Origin: an uncultured Ignavibacteria bacterium
GTDB lineage: Bacteria; Bacteroidota; Ignavibacteria; Ch128b
Assembly: GCA_937944105.1 (NCBI GenBank)
Contig: CALDZP010000059.1
Coordinates: 1-32,637 of the forward strand
DNA: 32,637 bases
Direction: 5' to 3'
Each line of letters starts with the position of its first letter. Position 1 is the first letter of the stretch. The translations under genes and the position numbers were made by a program. The notes below the pieces were generated by a model that was not told the origin of the DNA, searched no databases, and saw only the letters and a list, made by a program, of their open reading frames with translations. Positions 8,048 to 17,603 of this stretch are shown here, one piece after another.

Positions 8048-10040
8048 TTATTATCCATTCCTCATAATATTCTTGATTGATAGGTGAAATAAATCTTGAT
8101 TTTTTTGAATAAGTTAATCCATCAAATCTTGAGAACATAACCAATGGATAAGAGATAAATAAATTTCTTTTTGCTCTTGTGCATGCTACATAAAGCAATC
8201 TTCTTTCTTCTTCAATATCTTCAAATGTTTCTGATGATCGTGTAGAAGGAAAGAATCCTTCAACAACTCCAATTACAAAGACTGAATGCCATTCAAGTCC
8301 TTTAGCCGAATGTATTGTACTTAATGTTAAAAATTCATCTTCAGCACCTGGACTTTCAATATCGTAAACACTTTGAGTTGGAGGCTCAAGAGCAAGATCA
8401 TCAAGGAAAGAGCTTAATGAACGATATTTTTCACTTATGGCTAAAAATATTTCTAAATCTTTCAGTCGTTTTGGATAATCGTCATATTTTTCTTTTAAAA
8501 TCTTTTCATAAAAAGGTAGAATTATGCTCAATCTATCTGAAGGAGTCAATGAATTTCCATTTGCATCGCTTAAAATTTTAAATAATTCATGAACACTATC
8601 TGGTACAAATTTATCATTGAGGAATGATTTGAATGAAAAAATATTTTTATTTACCGATGATTCAATTTCTTCGGTTAAAGCACGCGCTTTTTTTGGTCCA
8701 ATTCCAGAGAGTAATTGTAAAACTCTGAACCAGCTAATTTTATCAATTGGATTATTTAGAATTCTTAGAAAGCTAATTAAATCTTTTATATGAGCTGTTT
8801 CAATAAATTTTATTCCACCAAATTTACGATAGGGTATCCCAGCTTTATTTAATTCGATTTCGAGATCATATGAAATATATCCTGAACGAAAAAGGACAGC
8901 AATCTCTTGTAATGCAATTCCTTCCTCTCTTAATTCTAGTATTTTATCTACAACGAACTTTGATTCAAGTGTTGTATTTGACGCGGCAACAATAGCGGGT
9001 AAATTTCCAAATTCATTTTTAGTATATAAAATTTTCGGATATTTTTCTTTCATTAATGCGATAATTTGATTTGTAAAATTCAAAATGGCTTGAGTACTTC
9101 TATAATTCTCTTCAATTGTAATGATTTTAGCATCGGGAAAATCTTTAGGAAAATCAATTATATTTTTGAAATTAGCCCCTCTGAAGGAATAAATACTTTG
9201 TGAATCATCACCAACAACCATAATATTTCTGGATGCTCCTGATAAGAGTTTAACAATTTCAGCTTGTAATTTATTTGTATCCTGATATTCATCTACCATA
9301 ATGTATTTGTAATTTCTGTGAATGTATTGTCTAAATTCCTCGTCTTTTTCTAAAAGCTCTTTAAGTTTAATGAGCAAGTCGTCGTAATCCAGCAAAGCAT
9401 TCTTCTTCTTAAATTTTTCGTACTCCTTTTGAATCAAATTTATATCGTCAATAAAGTCTAAAAATTGTGGGTATTGAAGAGCGACAACTTCTTCAATTTT
9501 GCATTGTTTATTAATAGATAGACTGATGATATCATAAAGAGTTTGTTTTTTAGGAAATCTTTTTTTCTGTCTATCGTAACCCAAATTTGTTCTAATTAAA
9601 TTAATTACATCTTCTGCATCGGATTGATCTAAAATTGTAAAATTTGAAGGGTAACCAATTTTATTAGCGAATTTTCTAAGAATAAGATTTGCAAAAGAAT
9701 GAAATGTACCACCTGATACTTTTTCACAACGAGAATCAATTAAAGCAGCGGCTCGTCTTAACATTTCTTGAGCAGCTTTTCGTGTAAAGGTCAAAAGCAA
9801 AATAGATTGAGGGTTAACCCCCATTTCAACCAATCTTGCAACACGATAAACAAGAGTTTGAGTTTTTCCAGTGCCTGCACCAGCAATTACTAAAACGGGA
9901 CCTTCTGTTGTAATAACCGCCTCATATTGAGCAGGATTTAAAATGTTTTTATAATCGATCTTAAAATTAACTTGTTCTAATTTAGGTTTTGAGACAGGTT
10001 CGTCAGGTGAAACTCTTTTTAGTATATATTTCTTTGCCAT
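8037..10040 (-). CDS. UvrD/PcrA-type superfamily 1 DNA helicase
   Basis: A 667-residue ATP-dependent 3'-5' helicase for DNA repair or replication restart. The motifs are complete: Q motif LNPAQYEAV (34-42), Walker A GAGTGKT (54-60), GTFHSFA, Walker B with VDEYQDTN (249-256), motif III GDDSQSIYSFRGA (277-289), ENYRST (311-316), motif V STIHSAKGLEW and motif VI RRLLYVACTRA (613-623). It is shorter than typical PcrA/UvrD (about 720 residues), mainly because the C-terminal tail after motif VI is only about 44 residues and the RNA-polymerase-binding Tudor-like extension is missing. It overlaps the upstream gene by 22 bases and the downstream lipoprotein by 11. Assignment to uvrD or pcrA specifically is not possible from sequence alone. 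Confidence 0.92.
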   Translation of the reverse strand: MAKKYILKRVSPDEPVSKPKLEQVNFKIDYKNILNPAQYEAVITTEGPVLVIAGAGTGKTQTLVYRVARLVEMGVNPQSILLLTFTRKAAQEMLRRAAALIDSRCEKVSGGTFHSFANLILRKFANKIGYPSNFTILDQSDAEDVINLIRTNLGYDRQKKRFPKKQTLYDIISLSINKQCKIEEVVALQYPQFLDFIDDINLIQKEYEKFKKKNALLDYDDLLIKLKELLEKDEEFRQYIHRNYKYIMVDEYQDTNKLQAEIVKLLSGASRNIMVVGDDSQSIYSFRGANFKNIIDFPKDFPDAKIITIEENYRSTQAILNFTNQIIALMKEKYPKILYTKNEFGNLPAIVAASNTTLESKFVVDKILELREEGIALQEIAVLFRSGYISYDLEIELNKAGIPYRKFGGIKFIETAHIKDLISFLRILNNPIDKISWFRVLQLLSGIGPKKARALTEEIESSVNKNIFSFKSFLNDKFVPDSVHELFKILSDANGNSLTPSDRLSIILPFYEKILKEKYDDYPKRLKDLEIFLAISEKYRSLSSFLDDLALEPPTQSVYDIESPGAEDEFLTLSTIHSAKGLEWHSVFVIGVVEGFFPSTRSSETFEDIEEERRLLYVACTRAKRNLFISYPLVMFSRFDGLTYSKKSRFISPINQEYYEEWIINEE

Positions 10041-10618
10041 TTAATTCTTCTAACCCTGAGTGCAATTGGTGTATCAAAGATTTCTTTGTAGATAATAGCT
10101 TTTTTAATATTATCAAAGTTTTCTAAATCAACTGAAAGTGTTTTATCCAGAGTTTGAATACTTTCTGATTTATTGTAGGCAAAATCATCAAGTTTTGAAT
10201 AATCAAATTCATCAATCTCAATTTCTGGAATTGTTGAGTCGTAATCGTATGGTTCAATCATTAAGTATTCATAAAGTTTATCATTTAGAGCAGAATCAGA
10301 ATTTTTAATTCTATCTTCAAATTTAGGGACTGTAATTTGAGTGATATTTGATTTATCCTCATAAATCGGCTTAAATTCTTCATCATATTTTTCTGTGTCT
10401 AAATCTGGTAAAGAATCAGTTTCAGGTTCATATCCAAAAAGTAATTCAATTTCTCTCAAAATGTCTTGTGATGATTTTTTTTCTACCGTTTCAGTATCTG
10501 AGTTAGTATCATAAGTTGGGGGTCTACTGGGAACAGGAGGTTTTTTCCTTTTAAGAAGAGGTGCTAGAAAAGCGTAAATAATAAAAAGTATTATTAGAAG
10601 ATCAAATAAATTTTCCAT
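10019..10618 (-). CDS. Membrane-anchored acidic protein of unknown function
   Basis: A 199-residue protein I do not recognise. Residues 4-20 form one transmembrane helix followed by a positive cluster (KRKK), so the rest should face the cytoplasm. Residues 25-36 are proline-rich, 37-165 are strongly acidic and probably disordered, with short patches such as DILREIELLFGYEP, and the end turns basic (IALRVRRIKWQRN). A helical segment near the end (IKKAIIYKEIFDTP) looks like the best conserved part. It lies 40 bases after floA and overlaps the helicase start, the position that nfeD-like partners often hold near flotillins, but it shows no NfeD features. Function unknown. Confidence 0.65.
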   Translation of the reverse strand: MENLFDLLIILFIIYAFLAPLLKRKKPPVPSRPPTYDTNSDTETVEKKSSQDILREIELLFGYEPETDSLPDLDTEKYDEEFKPIYEDKSNITQITVPKFEDRIKNSDSALNDKLYEYLMIEPYDYDSTIPEIEIDEFDYSKLDDFAYNKSESIQTLDKTLSVDLENFDNIKKAIIYKEIFDTPIALRVRRIKWQRNIY

Positions 10619-10657
10619 ATCAAAATTTAATTTTTATGATTATTTATATTTCGATAA

Positions 10658-11641
10658 TTACTCTTTTTTCTTTTCTGAACCTTTAGAAATTGATTCACGC
10701 ATTTCAGTGTCAGCTTGAATGTTTTTCATAGTGTAGTAATCAAGAACACCAAGCTTTCCTTCTCTTAATGCATGAGCAATAGCTTTTGGAATTTCTGCCT
10801 CTGCTTCAATAACCTTTGCTTTCATTCTTTGAACTTCGGCTTTCATTTCTTGCTCGGTAGCAACAGCCGCAGCTCTTCTTTCTTCTGCTTTAGCGCGTGC
10901 AATTTTTAAATCAGCTTCTGCTTGATCAGTTTGAAGTTTTGCACCGATATTTTCTCCAACATCAACATCGGCAATATCAATTGATAAAATTTCAAATGCA
11001 GTTCCTGCATCCAATCCTTTCTCAAGAACCGTCTTTGAAATTCTGTCTGGATTTTCAAGAACTTCTTTGTGAGTATTAGATGAACCAATTGTTGTTACAA
11101 TACCTTCACCGACTCTTGCAATAATTGTAGTTTCTCCGGCACCACCAACAAGTCTATCGATATTTGCTCTAACTGTTACTTTTGCAATAGCTCTAACTTG
11201 AATTCCATCTTTTGCAACAGCAGCAATAGCAGGGGTTTCGATAACCTTTGGATTAACGCTCATCTTAACAGCTTCTAAAACATCTCTCCCAGCAAGATCA
11301 ATTGCGGTAGCTCTTTCAAAAGTTAAAGGAATATTAGCTTTATCTGCAGATATTAATGCATTTACAACTTTTTCTACATTTCCACCAGCCAGATAATGTG
11401 CTTCGAGTTTCCCTGTTTCCACTTTAATTCCTGCTTTTGTAGCAGTAATTAAACTTTTAACTATTATGTGTGGTGGAACTTTTCTTAATCTCATTCCCAC
11501 CAGATCGGAAAATATTTTTAATTTAACTCCTGCGAAATATGCTGTAATCCATAAACCAACAGGAATGAAGTAAAAAAAGATTGAAAGAAATAGAATTAAA
11601 CCAACAATTATTAAAATTGCTATTCCAGTTAAGGCTTCCAT
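10658..11641 (-). CDS. floA: Flotillin-like protein FloA
   Basis: A 327-residue SPFH-family scaffold protein, matching the usual FloA length of about 330. An N-terminal membrane stretch (about 5-38) is followed by [23 protein letters not shown], the SPFH domain with [35 protein letters not shown], and a C-terminal coiled coil rich in Ala and Glu ([22 protein letters not shown]) typical of flotillins. FloA forms membrane microdomain assemblies that organise membrane proteins and fluidity. It is 17 bases downstream of the macrodomain gene and heads the run of genes leading to the helicase and glycosyltransferase. The identification is strong; any link with its neighbours is inference. Confidence 0.95.
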   Translation of the reverse strand: MEALTGIAILIIVGLILFLSIFFYFIPVGLWITAYFAGVKLKIFSDLVGMRLRKVPPHIIVKSLITATKAGIKVETGKLEAHYLAGGNVEKVVNALISADKANIPLTFERATAIDLAGRDVLEAVKMSVNPKVIETPAIAAVAKDGIQVRAIAKVTVRANIDRLVGGAGETTIIARVGEGIVTTIGSSNTHKEVLENPDRISKTVLEKGLDAGTAFEILSIDIADVDVGENIGAKLQTDQAEADLKIARAKAEERRAAAVATEQEMKAEVQRMKAKVIEAEAEIPKAIAHALREGKLGVLDYYTMKNIQADTEMRESISKGSEKKKE

Positions 11642-11658
11642 ATAACCCTCTCTAATTT

Positions 11659-12171
11659 TTAACTTGATAGTTTTTTAAATACTTCATTAAAAATATTGAA
11701 TGCAGTTCTGCCAAAAAGATAAAAATTAACTTCTTTAAGATAATTTGATTTAAAATTTAAGACTTCTGAAATCATTATTTCAGCACATTTATCAATTGGA
11801 AAACCACCAACACCTGTTCCAAGTGCAGGAAATGACACAGATGTCAATTGAAGTTTTTCACATAAATTAAGAACACTTTTTGTTGCATTCTTAATATATG
11901 TTTCATTAGTTTGTAAATCTACTCCCATTACTGCTGCATGTATTACATATTTGGCTTTTAAGTTTCCTGCGGTTGTTTCAATAGCCGAACCAATTGGAAT
12001 AGGACCCTTAGCGATAGCTTCGTCTTCAATTATTTTTCCACCAACTCTTTTTATAGCACCAGCAACACCTGCACCCATCCAGAGATGATTGTTAGCTGCA
12101 TTTACTATTGCATCTGCGACGCTGGTAGTTATATCTCCTTCTAATAAATTTATTTTAATTCTCTCTTCCAT
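11659..12171 (-). CDS. Macrodomain protein, probable ADP-ribose/O-acetyl-ADP-ribose hydrolase
   Basis: A 170-residue single macrodomain, the family's standard size. It has the ADP-ribose loops: [20 protein letters not shown] (9-28, with the GDIT and NAAN motifs), [13 protein letters not shown] (33-45) and [12 protein letters not shown] (114-125). Members of the MacroD/YmdB and TM1506-like groups remove ADP-ribose from proteins or hydrolyse O-acetyl-ADP-ribose in the cytoplasm. No clear Shine-Dalgarno precedes the ATG, which is common in this phylum. It is the first gene of the seven-gene minus-strand run. No sirtuin or ADP-ribosyltransferase gene is visible nearby, so the substrate is unknown. 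Confidence 0.88.
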   Translation of the reverse strand: MEERIKINLLEGDITTSVADAIVNAANNHLWMGAGVAGAIKRVGGKIIEDEAIAKGPIPIGSAIETTAGNLKAKYVIHAAVMGVDLQTNETYIKNATKSVLNLCEKLQLTSVSFPALGTGVGGFPIDKCAEIMISEVLNFKSNYLKEVNFYLFGRTAFNIFNEVFKKLSS

Positions 12172-12370
12172 AATTTCATTTTAATTATGTGTAAATATAC
12201 GAATAGTTAGATTTTTTCATAGAAATGAATCTTAATGTTAATTTATTTTTTTTAGTCTAAATAAAAAATCTGATTATTAATTTTACATTTCGCATAATAT
12301 CAAAAGTACAGACTCTAATAAATTTTGATTAAAAAATAGATTAAATTCCATTGAAATAATTGTCATTAAT

Positions 12371-12400
12371 TTAAAATAAAAAACCCCACCGAAGTGGGGT
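12371..12400 (-). terminator. UUCG-loop terminator of the cold-shock gene
   Basis: On the minus strand a 7-bp GC-rich stem (ACCCCAC with GTGGGGT) closes a TTCG tetraloop, one of the most stable RNA loops, and runs into TTTTTATTTT. It lies about 20 bases past the cold-shock stop codon, so that gene is transcribed alone. The rest of 12172-12421 shows no gene. Confidence 0.92.
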
Positions 12401-12421
12401 GAGTACAGAACAAATTATCTT

Positions 12422-12634
12422 TTAACGAATAACTTTGACTTCAGCAGCCTGAAGACCCTTTGGTCCCTGCTTAACTGAAAATTCTACCTTATCATTTTCT
12501 GCAAGTGTTCTGTAACTATTACCAAGAATTGATTGATAATGAACGAATACATCCTCACCATTATCTTGAGTGATGAATCCGTAACCTTTAGAACTATTGA
12601 ACCATTTAACGGTTCCTTTTCTTCGCTCTGACAT
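12422..12634 (-). CDS. Cold-shock domain protein (CspA family)
   Basis: A 70-residue single cold-shock domain, the standard length. The RNA-binding motifs are intact: RNP1 as KGYGFI (16-21) and RNP2 as VFVHY (29-33), within [15 protein letters not shown]. It binds single-stranded RNA or DNA, melting secondary structure and acting as an RNA chaperone or antiterminator. A strong ribosome site (AAAGGAGC, plus-strand 12642-12649) sits seven bases before the ATG. The gene is flanked by its own terminator and by a leader-like stretch upstream with short inverted repeats, as in genes whose mRNA responds to cold, though nothing here proves thermoregulation. Confidence 0.95.
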   Translation of the reverse strand: MSERRKGTVKWFNSSKGYGFITQDNGEDVFVHYQSILGNSYRTLAENDKVEFSVKQGPKGLQAAEVKVIR

Positions 12635-12981
12635 ATCAGAAGCTCCTTTAATAATTTGTTAATGATTTTGTTACTGAGACAGGTTTGAAGTTGATGCTTA
12701 GAAGCTTACTGAAGGTTCGAAAATTTTTGTTTCTACTACTACAGACCTACAAAACAACTGTCTGCTAAAACAATATAGATATAATTTTGTTAGTATCCTA
12801 ATTTTCTTTAAATATTTTTTCTTCATACTTAAAATTCAAACTCAAAAGGAAGGAACTATTGCACGAAATCTATAAACATCCTTAAAGATACTTAAAATGA
12901 ATATTACCATCGATTTAGTTAATTTGGTAGGTAAGTTCATAAAAATTTTATCAAATAATTTAAAAAGAAAGGACTAATAAG
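12635..12981. other. Divergent intergenic region with cold-shock 5' leader
   Basis: 347 bases between the divergent cold-shock gene and the acidic-tail gene, with no open frame worth calling. On the cold-shock side there is the ribosome site, a small inverted repeat (CAGAC 12742-12746 with GTCTG 12760-12764) and a GCTTAGAAGC dyad near 12696, consistent with a structured 5' leader. Both promoters must lie here, but I could not identify either with confidence. On the other side AGAAAGGAC (12966-12974) is the ribosome site of the gene at 12982. Confidence 0.4.
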
Positions 12982-13395
12982 ATGGACAAAAAAGTGATCA
13001 GTCAAATTTTAGAGCTCTTTGGTGAAGAAGCTGCAATAAAGGCGGTTTGTAATATAACCACAGATGGACCAATTGATGAGAAATTACATCATCAAAAAAT
13101 TAAAAGAGCAAGATGGTTTGGTCTTTTAAATGAGGATTCACTTACACTTACCGAAATAGGAAAACTTTTTGCAGTAAAAATTTTATTTGATTTAGCTGAA
13201 AATATGGTCGAAGGTCAGCCAGATGATGATAATGATTCTAACTTCGATGAAGCTGATGAAGATGATTTTGATGAAAAGGATTTTGAAGATTTCGATAACG
13301 ATGATGATTTTTTTGATGAAGATGATTGGGAAGATGATAACTGGGACGAAGACGATACTCATAATGGAAGTAAAGGAAAAGGTAGAAGAAGGTAA
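12982..13395 (+). CDS. Small protein with extreme acidic tail, unknown function
   Basis: A 137-residue protein of two parts. Residues 1-76 look like a small helical domain (ISQILELFGEEAAIKAV, then KIKRARWFGLLNEDSLTLTEIGKLFAVKIL), with the last half reminiscent of a winged-helix wing, but I cannot assign a family. Residues 81-125 are a low-complexity tail in which 30 of 45 residues are Asp or Glu, broken mainly by Phe and Trp (eight aromatics), and the chain ends in a basic GKGRRR. Such tails often mimic nucleic acid or bind basic proteins, but that is speculation. AAAGGA lies upstream at a good distance. It stands alone between the cold-shock gene and asnS. Confidence 0.65.
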   Translation: MDKKVISQILELFGEEAAIKAVCNITTDGPIDEKLHHQKIKRARWFGLLNEDSLTLTEIGKLFAVKILFDLAENMVEGQPDDDNDSNFDEADEDDFDEKDFEDFDNDDDFFDEDDWEDDNWDEDDTHNGSKGKGRRR

Positions 13396-13474
13396 TCTAT
13401 CAAAATAAAAAGTGCTAAAAATTATTTTACCCAAATTATTTTTTAAATAATTCATGAGAAGCATTTAACTTACC

Positions 13475-13505
13475 TTTGTAAATTCTAAGTGCTTTTTTAA
13501 CTTTG
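13475..13505 (+). promoter_or_regulatory. Bacteroidota-type promoter candidate for asnS
   Basis: TTTG (13475-13478), then 19 bases, then TAACTTTG (13498-13505) fits the TTTG-N19/21-TAnnTTTG pattern of Bacteroidota housekeeping promoters. Transcription would begin near 13510, giving a leader of under 20 bases before the asnS ATG at 13527. By position this promoter could drive the whole asnS-nuo-nnr run. Confidence 0.4.
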
Positions 13506-13526
13506 TAAAAGTTTTTTAAAAAAAAT

Positions 13527-14822
13527 ATGCATAAAATATATATAGAAGAATTAAATAACTACATTGGACAAGAAATTGAACTTTCAGGGTGGGTTACACA
13601 TAAAAGATCAAGTGGCAAGATAAGATTCATCGTAATGAGAGATGGCTCGGGAATTTGTCAATTAGTTTTAGTTAAAAATATAATCCCTGAAGAAGTCTTC
13701 AATAAATATGATGAACTAACACAAGAATCCTCATTTAAAGTTTATGGATTAGTAAAGAAAGAGGATCGAGCTCCAGGTGGTTTTGAAATTGAAGTTAAAA
13801 ATCTTGAGATTATTCACATTGCAAAAGATTATCCTATTACTCCAAAAGAACATGGAATAGAATTTTTGATGGATCATAGACATTTATGGTTGAGGTCAAG
13901 TCGACAACATGCTATTTTGCGAGTACGCCATGAGATCATTCAAGCAATTCGTAATTTTTTCAACAACAAAGGATTCATCTTGGTTGATGCACCAATTTTG
14001 ACTCCTGCAGCGTGTGAAGGGACTACAACTCTTTTTGAGACAGAATATTTTGACCTTGGGAAAGCCTATCTTACTCAATCTGGTCAATTATATGCTGAAG
14101 CAGCGGCTATGGCTTTTGGAAAAGTCTACACCTTTGGACCTACTTTCAGAGCTGAAAAATCAAAAACAAGAAGACACTTAACAGAATTCTGGATGGTTGA
14201 ACCGGAAGTTGCATTTGCTGATTTAAATGATGATATGGATCTGGCTGAGGAATTTGTTGAGTATATTGTTCAAACTGTTATAAAGAATAGAAGAAAAGAA
14301 CTTGAGTTTCTTGAAAGGGATATATCAAAGTTAGAAAAAGTGAAAAGACCATTTCCAAGAATACATTATGAAGAAGCAATTGAAATACTTAAAAGAAATG
14401 GAATTAATTTTGAATGGGGCAACGATTTCGGTGGCACTGATGAAACAGTTATTTCAGAACAATTTGAAAAACCGGTTATGATTCATCATTATCCTGCACA
14501 GGTAAAAGCATTTTATATGAAAAGAGATCCAAATGATGAAAGATACGCTCTTGCAGTTGATATGCTTGCCCCAGAAGGTTACGGTGAAATCATTGGTGGT
14601 AGTCAGAGAGAAGATGATTATGAAATTCTTTTGAAAAGAATCGAAGAGCATAATTTACCAAGAGAAGCTTTTGAATGGTATTTGGATCTAAGAAGATATG
14701 GTTCTGTCCCACATTCTGGTTTTGGACTTGGTATAGAAAGAACAGTTGCTTGGATCTGTAAACTTGAGCATGTCCGTGAAACAATTCCATTCCCAAGAAT
14801 GATTTATAGAAATACACCTTAA
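13527..14822 (+). CDS. asnS: Asparagine-tRNA ligase
   Basis: A 431-residue class IIb aminoacyl-tRNA synthetase that charges tRNA-Asn in the cytoplasm. An N-terminal OB-fold anticodon-binding domain ([19 protein letters not shown], about 14-32) leads into the catalytic core: motif 2 [17 protein letters not shown] beginning at Phe207, and motif 3 [13 protein letters not shown] (398-410). The segments [16 protein letters not shown] and [10 protein letters not shown] are characteristic of AsnRS and separate it from AspRS. Length fits the family. A genome with AsnRS may not need the amidotransferase route for Asn-tRNA. nuoJ begins 24 bases downstream with no terminator between, so the two are probably cotranscribed. 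Confidence 0.95.
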   Translation: MHKIYIEELNNYIGQEIELSGWVTHKRSSGKIRFIVMRDGSGICQLVLVKNIIPEEVFNKYDELTQESSFKVYGLVKKEDRAPGGFEIEVKNLEIIHIAKDYPITPKEHGIEFLMDHRHLWLRSSRQHAILRVRHEIIQAIRNFFNNKGFILVDAPILTPAACEGTTTLFETEYFDLGKAYLTQSGQLYAEAAAMAFGKVYTFGPTFRAEKSKTRRHLTEFWMVEPEVAFADLNDDMDLAEEFVEYIVQTVIKNRRKELEFLERDISKLEKVKRPFPRIHYEEAIEILKRNGINFEWGNDFGGTDETVISEQFEKPVMIHHYPAQVKAFYMKRDPNDERYALAVDMLAPEGYGEIIGGSQREDDYEILLKRIEEHNLPREAFEWYLDLRRYGSVPHSGFGLGIERTVAWICKLEHVRETIPFPRMIYRNTP

Positions 14823-14846
14823 AACTGAGGAGAAGAAATTGCTGAT

Positions 14847-15362
14847 ATGACTCTGGAACAAATCACTTTTATAATTCTCGCATTAATTGGACTTACCTCA
14901 GCATTAATGCTTATTATTCAAAAAAATCCAGTTTATTCAGTCCTCCTTTTAATTTTACATTTTTTTGCATTAGCTGGATTTTATCTTTTGTTAAATGCGC
15001 AATTCATTGCAGTTCTTCAAATACTTGTTTATGCTGGCGCAATTATGGTTCTATTTGTGTTTGTAATTATGTTGCTTAATCTTAGTAATGAAGAAGCCTT
15101 GAAAGATCCATTTAACTTGAGAAAAATAATCGCTTCAATTTTTGGTGTTGTTTTAATACTTCAATTTGGAGTTTTTTTCTTTATTAAAGCTAAAGACGAC
15201 TTAAATGTTACAATCTCGCCTAATTCAATTGAAGCAGGTTCAATTAAAAAAATAAGCGAGGTTTTGTTTTCAACATATTTAATTCCATTTGAAGTAACAT
15301 CATTTATTCTTTTAGTTGGAATTATCGCCGCAATAGTTTTAGCAAAGAGGAAATTTGAATGA
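14847..15362 (+). CDS. nuoJ: NADH-quinone oxidoreductase subunit J
   Basis: A 171-residue membrane subunit of respiratory complex I, the usual NuoJ length. It has five hydrophobic helices and the conserved third-helix stretch [20 protein letters not shown] (about 57-76), whose bend takes part in coupling quinone chemistry to ion pumping. GAGGAGAAG lies upstream of the ATG. It opens a membrane-arm-only nuo cluster: nuoA-I are not in the window, and the preceding gene is asnS. It overlaps nuoK by four bases. Confidence 0.95.
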   Translation: MTLEQITFIILALIGLTSALMLIIQKNPVYSVLLLILHFFALAGFYLLLNAQFIAVLQILVYAGAIMVLFVFVIMLLNLSNEEALKDPFNLRKIIASIFGVVLILQFGVFFFIKAKDDLNVTISPNSIEAGSIKKISEVLFSTYLIPFEVTSFILLVGIIAAIVLAKRKFE

Positions 15363-15661
15363 TACCATTAAAATATTATTTAATCTTAAGTGCTGCTTTT
15401 TTTTCAATCGGTATAATTGGAGTTCTGACCAGAAGGAATGCAATTATAATTTTTATGTGTATTGAATTGATGTTAAATGCAGTAAACTTAACTCTTGTAT
15501 CTTTTTCATCATTTTTTGGTGATAGTAGTGGTCAAATTTTTGTTTTTTTCGTTATGGCTGTAGCTGCTGCGGAAGCTGCAGTGGGTCTTGCTATTATAAT
15601 TGCTCTTTTCAGAAATAAACTAACAATTAATGTAGATGAAGTAAACATCTTTAAGTGGTAA
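15359..15661 (+). CDS. nuoK: NADH-quinone oxidoreductase subunit K
   Basis: A 100-residue, three-helix complex I membrane subunit, exactly the family length. Two buried glutamates needed for proton transfer are present: Glu36 in [12 protein letters not shown] and Glu72 in [10 protein letters not shown], at the same numbers as in E. coli NuoK. It starts with the ATGA overlap with nuoJ, so translation is probably coupled. Confidence 0.96.
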   Translation: MIPLKYYLILSAAFFSIGIIGVLTRRNAIIIFMCIELMLNAVNLTLVSFSSFFGDSSGQIFVFFVMAVAAAEAAVGLAIIIALFRNKLTINVDEVNIFKW

Positions 15662-15668
15662 GGAAATA

Positions 15669-17603
15669 ATGATTACAAACTATTTTTACATTGCTGTCAT
15701 TTTACCTTTTATTGGTTTTTTATTTAATGGACTTTTGGGTTCCAGAATTAAAAATGAAAAAATTATTGGGTGGATAGGAAGTGGTGTTGTAGGTATTGCA
15801 TTCCTGATTGCTGTATTTTCATTTATTGAAGTTATTAGTCTACCTGTTGGTGAAAGAAAAATAATCATTCCTTTATTCAAATGGATTGCAGTTGAACGAT
15901 TAGATATTTCTTTTAGTTACTTGATTGATCCTTTATCGCTTGTTATGGCTTTAGTAGTTACTGGTGTTGGATTTTTGATTCATATTTATAGTATAGGATA
16001 TATGCATGGTGATAAAGGGTTCTGGAGATTTTTTGCATATCTAAATCTTTTCATCTTTATGATGATGAATTTAATTCTTGCCGATAATTTTGTTTTGATG
16101 TTTCTTGGATGGGAAGGAGTTGGATTATGTTCATATCTTTTAATTGGATTCTGGTATGATAGAAAATTTGATAAAAGTACAACTGCGGATGCTGCAAAAA
16201 AGGCTTTTATTGTCAACAGAGTTGGTGATTTCGGATTTCTTCTTGGAATGTTTTTAATTTACAAGACTTTTGAGAGTTTAAATTTTGAAGAAGTTTTTGT
16301 CTTAGCTACAAAAATTCCATTAAACGAGGTTACTATTACCTTAATTACTTTATTTTTGTTTATTGGTGCTACAGGTAAGTCTGCACAAATCCCACTTTAT
16401 GTTTGGTTACCTGATGCAATGGCTGGTCCAACTCCTGTCTCTGCGTTAATACATGCTGCTACAATGGTGACTGCTGGTGTTTACATGGTTTCAAGATGTT
16501 CAGTTTTATTTGTTCAATCTGAAGTTACAATGATGATTGTTGCTGTTGTTGGAGCTTTTACTGCAATCTTTGCTGCATCAATGGGATTAGTACAAAATGA
16601 CATAAAAAAAATACTCGCATATTCAACTATAAGTCAACTTGGTTATATGTTTCTTGCATCAGGAGTTGGTGCGTTTAGTGCTGCAATTTTTCATTTAACG
16701 ACTCATGCATTTTTTAAAGCATTACTTTTTCTTGGTGCTGGTTCAGTAATCCATGCAATGCATGAGGAACAGAATATTAAGAATATGGGGGGATTGAAAA
16801 CTTATTTACCAACAACTTATAAGACTTTTTTGGTTGCATCTCTTGCTATTGCTGGAATACCACCTCTCTCAGGATTTTTCTCTAAAGATGAGATTCTTTG
16901 GGAGACTTATGCATCAGGATATTATGTTCTTTATCTAATTGGATTAATTACAGCATTGATGACAGCTTTTTATGTTTTTAGACTATTTAATTTAACATTT
17001 GAGGGAAAACCAAGATTCCCTTCACATATTCATCCTCATGAATCACCTAAGGTGATGACGGTTCCACTTATTATTCTTGCTATTCTTTCTGCTATTGGTG
17101 GATTTATTGGAATTCCAGAGGTGTTTAGTGGCGAAAAAGGAAATTTATTTAAAAATTGGTTGCATCCAATTTACGAACCTGCAGAAACATACTTGTTTCA
17201 TGTAAATCTGCATTCACACGCAACCGAAATTTTGTTAATGATAATATCTGTTTTAGCTGGAGTTGCTGGTATTTTAATGGCAAGACATTTTTATCTAAAG
17301 AGTATTAAACCTATTGATTGGGCAATTTCTAAGTTTAAAAAACTTTATAATGTTCTGTTCAATAAATATTATGTTGATGAAATTTACGATTTATTGATTG
17401 TCACCCCTATCGTAAAAGTTTCTGAAAAATTTTTATGGAAGATAAATGATACTTTACTAATAGATGGATTTATAAACGGTACAGCAGAAATTATTAATGA
17501 TCTGGCAAAAGTTATAAGAAAAGTTCAAACTGGAATTGTTCAATTTTATGCTTTAATAATGATATTTGGAATAACCTTAATAATCTTTTTACTCTTAATA
17601 TGA
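15669..17603 (+). CDS. nuoL: NADH-quinone oxidoreductase subunit L
   Basis: A 644-residue antiporter-like subunit at the distal end of the complex I membrane arm, related to Mrp antiporter subunits. Pumping residues are in place: Glu149 in FLGWEGVGLCSYLLIGFWY and Lys237 in GATGKSAQIPLYVWLPDAM, followed by HAATMVTAGVYM. The C-terminal part contains the long lateral helix and a final membrane helix, so the subunit is full length. AAGGAA sits four bases before the ATG, and the gene overlaps nuoM by four bases. Confidence 0.96.
   Translation: MITNYFYIAVILPFIGFLFNGLLGSRIKNEKIIGWIGSGVVGIAFLIAVFSFIEVISLPVGERKIIIPLFKWIAVERLDISFSYLIDPLSLVMALVVTGVGFLIHIYSIGYMHGDKGFWRFFAYLNLFIFMMMNLILADNFVLMFLGWEGVGLCSYLLIGFWYDRKFDKSTTADAAKKAFIVNRVGDFGFLLGMFLIYKTFESLNFEEVFVLATKIPLNEVTITLITLFLFIGATGKSAQIPLYVWLPDAMAGPTPVSALIHAATMVTAGVYMVSRCSVLFVQSEVTMMIVAVVGAFTAIFAASMGLVQNDIKKILAYSTISQLGYMFLASGVGAFSAAIFHLTTHAFFKALLFLGAGSVIHAMHEEQNIKNMGGLKTYLPTTYKTFLVASLAIAGIPPLSGFFSKDEILWETYASGYYVLYLIGLITALMTAFYVFRLFNLTFEGKPRFPSHIHPHESPKVMTVPLIILAILSAIGGFIGIPEVFSGEKGNLFKNWLHPIYEPAETYLFHVNLHSHATEILLMIISVLAGVAGILMARHFYLKSIKPIDWAISKFKKLYNVLFNKYYVDEIYDLLIVTPIVKVSEKFLWKINDTLLIDGFINGTAEIINDLAKVIRKVQTGIVQFYALIMIFGITLIIFLLLI

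Noticed and set aside
12301-12308. TACTTTTG on the minus strand as promoter of the macrodomain gene
   Set aside because: The partner TTTG element is missing at the required spacing.
13192-13464. 90-codon minus-strand open frame opposite the acidic tail
   Set aside because: It is the antisense of GAT/GAA-rich codons, giving an Ile/Phe-rich nonsense product; the plus-strand gene has a ribosome site and sensible domain structure.
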